A stretch of DNA of 64,000 bases from Coccinella septempunctata (taxonomy: Eukaryota; Arthropoda; Insecta; Coleoptera; Coccinellidae): positions 37,846,270-37,910,269 of the forward strand of contig NC_058189.1 of NCBI RefSeq assembly GCF_907165205.1, written 5' to 3'. The translations under genes and the position numbers were made by a program. A model generated the notes under the pieces. It searched no databases, was not told where the DNA came from, and saw nothing but the letters and a program-made list of their open reading frames with translations. Of this stretch, positions 56,795 to 64,000 are shown piece by piece; the first letter of the stretch is position 1, and each line of letters starts with the position of its first letter.

Positions 56795-57560
56795 AATAAA
56801 ATGCAAACCATTTGAGATATTTCAAAAATTTTTTTATCGGGCTGAAGTGCAATCAAAACATTTATGAATGGAATTTGACTTCGTTCATATGGCTACCGCA
56901 GTCACGTTTGGAGCGGTCGATTCGTTGTACCCAATTTTCGATGACTCGGCCACACATTTCGGCCGAAACCGCTGCTATTTCGCGTTCAATGATATTTTTT
57001 GTGGATGAAGTGGTGTTTCTTGAAGCCCATGTTGATTTCACCCGACCAATAACGCATATTTTGCTTATTGACGAACCATTGAGCCAAAAATAAGCTTGAA
57101 GATGAAGACATCATCTTGGCTCATCTTTTCCAGAGCCCAATCGGAGAACGTACGTCGTTTCAAATGTTCTATCAGCTTCAATTCTTGAGTCAGCTTGATC
57201 TTGTATGGATGTAAACCAAGATCCTTACGCAAAATTCGCCATAAAGTGGTCTGGGCGATGCCCAACTCTTAAGAACGCCTTGGAGGTGACTGATTTTTAT
57301 CATTTGCTAAGGACGTTTCAACAGCAGCGATATTTTCGACTTCAAAGAGAAGAAAATTTTTCTCATAGTCAACATTTTTCATTAATTCGTTTTTATGATT
57401 TTCAGATGCATCGAACGTATTCCAACTTCCCATAGGGCACAGTATCAGACTCCAAACGTATTTGCGAAACACTGTAATGAGAAAAACGATATGCATGGAT
57501 GGGGAAATCTTCTTTCGAGAAGCCACGTGTGAGAAAGCTTACGTCGTTTGAATCCAGGTG
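56795..57560 (-). pseudogene. Mariner-like transposase with internal deletion
   Basis: The - strand reads NIAAVETSLANDKNQSPPRR, then GIAQTTLWRILRKDLGLHPY (helix-turn-helix) and KIKLTQELKLIEHLKRRTFS. The LNGYVNKQN-type region appears with SDEAHFW largely lost (IFKLIFGSMVRQ). A block of the catalytic domain is missing, and the C-terminal RNVWPSHRKLGTTNRPLQT follows in another frame. Several frameshifts; not functional. Confidence 0.7.
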
Positions 57561-59511
57561 TCGCAACGATTTATTACGTACTTCGATGCCACTACTGGCA
57601 TTCAACAGAAGTTTCATCTACTTCGTTGGTCTGTCGTTGAATAATGCGGTACTGATGAGCTCAACCAAGACCTAAACCGGTATATCGCTACTCTCCTTAG
57701 ATGGCGACAGGTTTTACCTGATTCACTCTCAATGTAGAGTATAAGTAAATTTCTTCCAGGATAGGCAAAGTAGGCACCGCCTACCCTAACCAAAAAATTA
57801 TTTATATATTTTACACCAGACTTCTTTTATTCATTTCAATTAATTAAGATATATTATCGATGCTTATTTTATTAAGCACCCACTACCGCTTCACTTCAGC
57901 GTAATGAATCAGTGAAAAAATGGTACACTGGACGTACAGAGTGTATTTGAGGGTGAGGCTTCTTCTTCAACAGAAGGTAGAACTCGTCAAAATGAAGCGT
58001 TTCAGCAAAAATCAACTATACAAAACTTTCAAAATAACAAAGTTTGAAGTTAACAAACCACCACTGGTTACCAATGATTGTGAAACTGGGCCTTAGTGTT
58101 GCTGGGATTTTATTAACTATTGTGGTAAAGCTTTAAACACCAAAATTTTGCCGATTCCTTGTTTGAGGATATGTAAATGAATTTGTCCATTTTCTGCTAT
58201 AATTACAATGTTCAAAGAAATTTTCACCAATCATAATTGACAAAATTTGGATTGCTACTTCTTCAACTATGCAACACTGGATTTATTTCCATAGCTATTT
58301 CATTTTTTTTTTCCATAATATTTCTGTACATATTGCATCATTCTGTTAAATAAATCTTTTATTATATTGAATATCGTCGTTAAAACCCGAAAAATGTGTA
58401 ACTCCCAATTTAATCAAAAAAGACATTTTGATGCCATCCCTTAGCGGTTTTCAACATCTACATGCTCAGAAATTTTTATTTTTCTCGAGCAAAATAGAAT
58501 AATGTGTATCTTCGTGCTTGAAATTGTTTAAAAGAAATATGTGTACCTCCCTTACACTAGCACGGCGTCAGTGCATATAACCACATCACATCAGTGGATA
58601 ACATAAGAAGTAGTGGAAAAATAGTGCTGCTTTGCTGTGAAAACAAAGGTAAATATTAAGGGAGTACGGGTAATGAAAAAAGTTTTTTGCCTCTCCTGTA
58701 AAATCATCTAAAATGGAGTAACACATGTCTCGGGTTTTAACGACGATATGCTCTATTTCTTCACCTAAAATACGTTTTGTATGAATTTTCGGGCTATTTC
58801 CATCGAAATAGACCAATAAGTTCAATCATCATCGACAATGATTTGAATTCCCGCCAAACTACGATTAGTTCAGCATACAAACACAAGAGGCGCTGGTATA
58901 GGCGCGACCAGGCTTTAGTACGTACGTTGGCCATCTAGAGGGATTAGTTTATCTATGGATCGTAGGACTTCACTCGTTCGCCTTCGAAACATTTCGCCGT
59001 TTGTCGCGATCGAGCCCTCAGCTCTCGTTTTTGTGAGAAACATCTCATCACAAACTGTAGACCGGTTTCGGGATTATTATTGTCCCTCATGAGTACAATG
59101 CAGTGATAAACATTTCAACCGGTGAATGGGGTCTTTGAGCGGAACTAGGGCGTCGCTAGAAGAAATATTTTCAATTCTCATCACGATAAACCACCTGTCC
59201 CACCAAGACTTAACCAAGCCCCACTTACTCTATAAAATCCTACACCCATCCATGACTCCCAGACATAACACTACCTGCAGTCAACGAAAGTACAAGTCAG
59301 CGGAGTAGTGTGAGCAGTATATATTCATATTTGAATAATTCAGAGTAACTCGTTGGAAAACATTTATTCGGTTTTGAAATATGACCAATATTTCCATTTA
59401 CACTCTCCATAGAGAACTATGCATTTTGGTAGATTCAGAGGATAATTTATGCCAATATCTCCGTTATCGATTCTCCAGATTGTATGTCTGAATAATTTTG
59501 GATCCACTCAC
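57561..59511. other. LanA intron, foldback included
   Basis: ATATCGTCGTTAAAACCCGA at about 58369 returns in inverse (TCGGGTTTTAACGACGATAT) near 58730, suggesting a foldback element of about 390 bp. A part near 57930-58160 may come from a transposon but is too decayed to assign. Confidence 0.45.
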
Positions 59512-59758
59512 CAAGCAGACTCCAGTGTTGACATCGCATTCTTCCGCATGGCCATTGCACTGACAGGGAACGCAATATCCTCCATGGGGTCCTAACGGTA
59601 TTCTGTAGTAACCTGGGGCACATTCTTCACATGAAAGACCCTGATAATTTGGAGGACACTGACATTCTTCAACGGTGTTTGCATACTGTATGCCTTCCAT
59701 GCCATTATCATTGAAGAACTGTTGTGAAATTGCCTCTTCTAAAGATATCCTACCAACT
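59512..59758 (-). CDS. LanA: LanA exon: end of laminin IV plus laminin EGF modules
   Basis: Starts VGRISLEEAISQQFF, the end of the laminin IV fold, then changes to cysteine-rich sequence: CQCPPNYQGLSCEECAPGYY, followed by CVPCQCNGHAEECDVNTGVC. The laminin-type EGF spacing is clear. It ends in phase 0 at TGCTTG/gtgagt. Confidence 0.93.
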
Positions 59759-59816
59759 CTAAAAAGGATTTCACACCAATGATTTTGATCAGAGTTAACA
59801 TAAAAGTTTTACTCAC

Positions 59817-60054
59817 CTTGATGTCACGCTAGCAGTCCAGTATTTAGCTCTCAAGTAAATGCCCTTCAAATCGCGCAATACTTCCATTATATGTTCTCGT
59901 TTTGCACCTACACCAATAGGTAAGTTGAAATTACTTTCGACAAGTTGAACAGTGAACATGAATTCTTGAGCTTGTGGAGGCTGTTCCAAACTTGTGTAAG
60001 TCAAGTACGTGTTATTTCCCTCCAAAATAACGTCCGGTCCACTCACTGCAGATC
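59817..60054 (-). CDS. LanA: LanA exon: laminin IV (L4) domain
   Basis: Acceptor ttttgcag, donor gtgagt; phase 2 bases in, 2 bases out. It encodes SGPDVILEGNNTYLTYTS and then a strand-rich segment with IMEVLRDLKGIYLRAKYWT, a clear laminin IV (domain B) signature. The preceding part of the domain was not found between 60055 and 64000, so the next upstream exon lies outside the window. Confidence 0.9.
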
Positions 60055-60304
60055 CTGCAAAACAGATGACCAAAAATTCAGATTTCCACATACCATTGAT
60101 TTTGATATAAGAATCAATAAATGTAAAAACTGAAACCATAAAAGATCTAAGAATAGTATGTGGTTTCGGTCATATTTGGTGAGAGCAAGAAGACTCAACG
60201 AAAAGTGAATATATCAAGTCAATTCCGTGCCTCAAAGAAGGCGAAAATACATATAGTCTTCTTCGTCTTCGATGTCTTCGTGTGTCCCTGAATGATGATA
60301 TCTA

Positions 60305-61560
60305 ATATACAGTGTGTCCTATTTGAATTCAAATACTTGAGGCTATTTTCGGTGAAACCAGAATGATGGTTTTATTGACCTATACTTCGTTATGTATGTG
60401 TCGCTGTTAGGGGGCACAATAGACCTTAAGGTCGCAGTGAACACTAACCCCTTTTCACTATACTATACTATACTATATGTATGTGTCGAATTGGGACAAA
60501 CTTATACTCGTTGGAAAGATGAATTCATGTACTAGCAAAACACGTTATGACCGAACGATTCAGTTGTCAATTAAAGAGTCAAAGATGGAAGTGAACAAAG
60601 AAGAAATTCGTTATGTTTTACGATTTTGCTTTGATAAAGGGGAAAATGCAAGTCAGGCGGCTGCAAATGTAAATAAGGTTTATGGTGCCAATACTGCAAC
60701 AGCCAATCACGCTGTAATTTTGGTTTCGTCGATTCCGTTCCGGTAATTTTGATGTGAAAGATGCACCACGCATTGGGAGCCCTATAGTCAAGAATGTCGA
60801 TAAAATCATGAAAATGATAGAAGTAGATCGGATTGAGAGCTGTCGTAGCATCGCTCAGGAACTAAGGATCGACCACAAAACAGTTTTGAACCATCTGCAT
60901 AAGACTAGATTCGAAAAGAAGCTTGATGTTTGGGTGCCGCACGAGCTGAAAAAACGAACGGAAAAAACCGTGTTTCCATCTGCGATTCCTTAGCCAAACG
61001 GAACGTAATCGGGCCTTTTTTGAAGAAACTGGTGACTGGGGATAAGAAACGGATCACATACGATAATGTCATGCGAAAACTTTCATGGTCGAAGAACGGT
61101 GAAGTCGTCCAAATGGTGGCCAAACAAGGATTGACGTCCCGGAAAGTTTTGCTGTGCGTTTGGTGGGATTGAAAATAGGGTATCCTCTACCATGAGCTAC
61201 TGCCTAATGGTCAGACGCTAAATTGAGATCTCTATTGCCAGCAATTAGATCGATTGAAATCAGCAATCGATAAAAAAAGGCCAAAATTTTCCAATAGAAG
61301 AGGTGTTGCATTCCAACATGACAACGCCAGGCCACACACGTCTATGATGACCCTCCAGAAGCTCTGGGACCTTGGTTGGGAGGTTCTTATGTATCCACTT
61401 TATAGTCCGGATCTGGCCCCAAGCGATTACCATCTATTTCTGTCGATGTCAAATGCTCTTGGTGGTGTGGAGTTGTCCTCAAGAGAGGCTTGGGAAAACT
61501 GGCTAACGCAGGATTTTGCCAATAGGAACAAGACGTTATGAGAACGGGGAATTATGAAAT
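60305..61560 (+). pseudogene. Mariner-like transposon with frameshifted transposase
   Basis: Frames in order give VNKEEIRYVLRFCFDKGENA, then DAPRIGSPIVKNVDKIMKMI, SCRSIAQELRIDHKTVLNHL (helix-turn-helix) and VTGDKKRITYDN (first catalytic Asp). HDNARPHTSMMTL holds the second and YSPDLAPSDYHLF the third, giving the mariner D,D34D pattern. The intervening WWD is followed by stops. At least three frame changes show it is inactive. A 71-bp insertion sits upstream of the ORF. Confidence 0.85.
60405..60475. mobile_element. 71-bp SINE-like insertion with 13-bp target duplication
   Basis: TATGTATGTGTCG is exactly duplicated at 60392-60404 and 60476-60488. The insert ends in a CTATA repeat (ACTATACTATACTATACTA), as expected for a SINE tail, and has a GGGGCACAATAGACC-type body. 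Strand is + by the tail position. Confidence 0.75.
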
Positions 61561-64000
61561 TACCCTCTAACTGAGTAACTGAAAAAATGGGCGCATACTT
61601 GAGCCAAAACGAATGATTGTAACTATGCTAAATAAAGCTATGAAATGAAAGTAAAAATAATGGATTTCGTTTTCCCCAACCTAATATTATATTCACATAG
61701 ATAAATATCAGATTTGAGGGCAATTTAAATAAGGGCCATTCTTCGGGTAATAACTGAATGGTTTATGACCATACTTTTTTGAATATTGGCGAAAAAATTT
61801 TTAATAATTTTCATTTTTTCCGTTTTGTGGTATTATGAAAGTGTTTACTGTTTGGACCAGAAATGTACTGGCTGTTTATGAAAAAATTATAAAGTTGGAC
61901 AAATCAAATTCATCAAAACTCAAGATTTCCAAATTACTATTTTTAATTATTTTAGCCCACTCTACGTAAGGAAAAAAGAGGATTACCCAAATCTGTACAC
62001 GTAAAAATAAACTTCCAGAGAAAAAACTTGAAACAAGGGAAAACAGCAATCCCGTACTGCTTGATTAGTCCCACACATCCGGAAACCACAGAGTCAAACT
62101 AAAATTTGATTTTTATGTCTATAAATAATTTTTCATACATCAGGAATTTTTGATAGATTCTCATCAATACCAGCAAACAGAACAGAACATATTCAATTTT
62201 CAACAAAATCATGTTCTAAAACACAATACGGCCCTCGTTATTACAATAGCATCTTCTGGTGAGTGAGGGTAATCTTCACATTTTTGTCAAAATCATTTGG
62301 GTAATCTGTTTGGATTTTCATCAAGTATAAAATGTCAGCATTATTTATTGAAACATACAATTTAAGTTCTTTTCTTCGGTTTTTGGGAGTCACAGACTAA
62401 TCAAAAAGTTCTAAATGGCTGTTTTACCTAATTTCCAGTTTTTACCTGATAAATCTTAAATTTTTAGTATCAATTATAGGGTTTAATTAGGTAATAACTT
62501 CTCTTTTTTATGTAGAACCGAATGAAACAATAAAAAATATGGGTCGTATTTGGAAATTTCGAGTTCTAATTAATTCGATTGTCCCAATCACTCTGTCCAT
62601 TTTAGGTCCAAACAGCAAACACTTAAAAAAAATAATATAATATGTAATAAAATAATGATATTTGGAAAAAAATGTCTCAAAAAGAAATACTCAAAAAAAT
62701 TTGACCTCCCGCTTTCACCATTTTTTTTATTAGAATAAAGCAACTTCCCAACAACTCTTTAACATTTGAGTTTCTTCCTAAAGTATGGTTTTTTATTGAA
62801 AATCCGAAGATCCTTTGGTGTAAGAGCCCATGCTGTTAAATTTAAACCTTACATCAACCCAATCCAGTCCTTTCCGAGTTCTCACCCTTTCGGAAGTAGT
62901 TTGAATGGCGGTGCGAAAGCCCTTGTAAAAATTGAGTGATGCCCCTTCCCCAGACCTTGCTCTTGTCTACGCTACTGACAAGTTCCTGGCAGCCACGTAC
63001 TGTACTGTACTCTATGGTGCCTTGGACTACCACTAATTGACCAACGTAGAAGCCCCACTCTGGAGCTGTCAGAAATTTCCGTTTCCGTCGAAGCGGAAAT
63101 CATATTCTTTTTGTTCACGTTGATGAAATCACTTCTCTCGTATATTATAAAACTTCTCTATTGGTTCACATTTTCAAGTAATTTTCTTCTCTTCTCGCTC
63201 AATTTTGGTGCTAACTAGTTCCACGGAAGATTATTAATTACTCCATTTTCATTTCCTTTTCATGATTTCATGATGAAATGTTTCCACGTGTAAATTCATA
63301 AAGAATCTACAAATGCTTTGTAATCCTCCCTAGTACTGCTCAATTGATATGTTCACTCGAATGAACTCATTTATGTGCCTCCTCATGAATTTATATTTTT
63401 ATTATATTTTACAATTTACATAGATGTTCAGACCACTCTAGATTTTCTCACATTGAAATGGGTATGTTGCACCAGAATTGAACTTCATGTCCTTTTCTTT
63501 GATAATGAATGCTGGTTTGATGTCTTCTCATGCTCATCTCACTAATTTGAGTCGGTTCATTTCATTCCTGTAGTCAACGCTGTTGTTAACCTCTCACTTA
63601 CATATGATTTATTCCTGTTATCGAGTTTCAAATTAATGATTCCAGATTTAGTTTTCTTCAGAAGACGAAGTGAACTTCTCTTCAACGGTTTGTAGTAAGC
63701 CATGACATTGGTTGATAGTCTCTCGTCCTGGTTCCACCCTGGAAGGTCTGCTCTGGTAATCTTATACTCTCTCAGTTGGAATGATTTCATCATTATATTT
63801 CGAAAATATTGAATTGATGTGGCCGAAATCCATAATTGAACGTATTTCGCTATCACAATAGCATCTTCACGTGGGTGAAGGTATACTTCACTACGTCGTT
63901 TGAGAACTAATTTTGTGAAAATCGTATAATCTGTTCAAAGTATTATATTTTGTATTCTCAGAGATATATTTTCATATTCATTGATCTTGCTCGATATACA
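61561..64000. other. LanA intron, unassigned
   Basis: Long AT-rich sequence. A 99-codon frame at 63856-63557 on the - strand lacks known motifs. CAATAGCATCTTC blocks at about 62246 and 63855 are similar and suggest a decayed repeat. No laminin IV exon was found here. Confidence 0.5.

Larger units (their letters stand above)
21239..60054 (-). other. LanA: Laminin subunit alpha gene (LanA-like), 3' portion, 24 exons
   Basis: Secreted laminin alpha chain, which assembles with beta and gamma chains into the basement-membrane heterotrimer. Its C-terminal LG domains bind receptors such as integrin and dystroglycan. Exons in transcript order: 60054-59817, 59758-59512, 56661-56534, 56471-56347, 50697-50524, 50467-50186, 48293-48067, 47950-47783, 45511-45349, 45288-45000, 43572-42831, 41659-41243, 40885-40755, 38018-37734, 37538-37328, 33801-33469, 33354-33041, 30382-30135, 29218-29135, 26692-26348, 25663-25491, 25426-25190, 25066-24685, 21513-21239. 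All junctions keep phase and the sum is about 2,071 codons plus stop. Domain order is laminin IV, EGF modules, coiled coil, LG1-3, Thr-rich linker, LG4-5. The Thr-rich insert between LG3 and LG4 is the reason for LanA rather than wing blister. The N-terminal LN domain, earlier EGF repeats and start of laminin IV are outside the window. Confidence 0.93.

Noticed and set aside
63557..63856. Candidate upstream LanA exon on the - strand
   Set aside because: It has no laminin IV or EGF pattern and no cysteines at useful spacing; splice phase does not match the 60054 acceptor.

Overview
This is an insect nuclear genome window, most likely from a beetle. The evidence is AT-rich DNA with canonical GT/AG introns, a basement-membrane laminin gene, a divergent insect-type adenylyl cyclase, and a dense, nested load of non-LTR retrotransposons, Tc1/mariner transposons, a Helitron and many foldback MITEs. 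Species-level assignment is not possible from the sequence alone.

Two host genes are supported, in convergent orientation. On the + strand, 2341-12929 holds the last three exons of a class III membrane adenylyl cyclase: the end of C1a, C1b, the second membrane module and C2. It ends in a stop codon and its 5' exons lie before position 1. On the - strand, 60054 down to 21239 holds the last 24 exons of a laminin alpha subunit, called LanA from its domain order and its threonine-rich linker between LG3 and LG4. The exons were joined by matching splice sites and codon phase. They give about 2,071 codons in one open frame: the end of a laminin IV domain, a run of laminin-type EGF modules, the coiled-coil domain, LG1-LG3, the Thr-rich linker, LG4, LG5 and a stop. 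The N-terminal part lies beyond 64000.

Everything else is introns, the spacer between the two genes (12930-21238) and mobile DNA. By region: 1-1870, a Tc1 element fused to reverse transcriptase (RT) pieces. Cyclase intron 1 (4056-7519), a decayed RT with a MITE inside it. Cyclase intron 2 (7773-12687), a Helitron starting 11 bp after the splice donor, nested MITEs, and a cluster of MITEs with TAA-type target sites. The spacer, an RT interrupted by a 943-bp DNA element and a second RT that abuts the 3' end of LanA. LanA introns, at least nine more RT pieces (one with a 676-codon open frame), two mariner-like transposases, and several foldback families present in two or more copies.

No CRISPR array, bacterial operon, rRNA or tRNA gene was seen, and I found no clearly new biological system. 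The most informative observations are insertion events that can be dated against each other by nesting (exact target duplications, empty sites), a 46-bp perfect palindrome inside a TA tract, direct repeats on both sides of the largest LanA coiled-coil exon, and one unassigned 188-codon reading frame inside a LanA intron.
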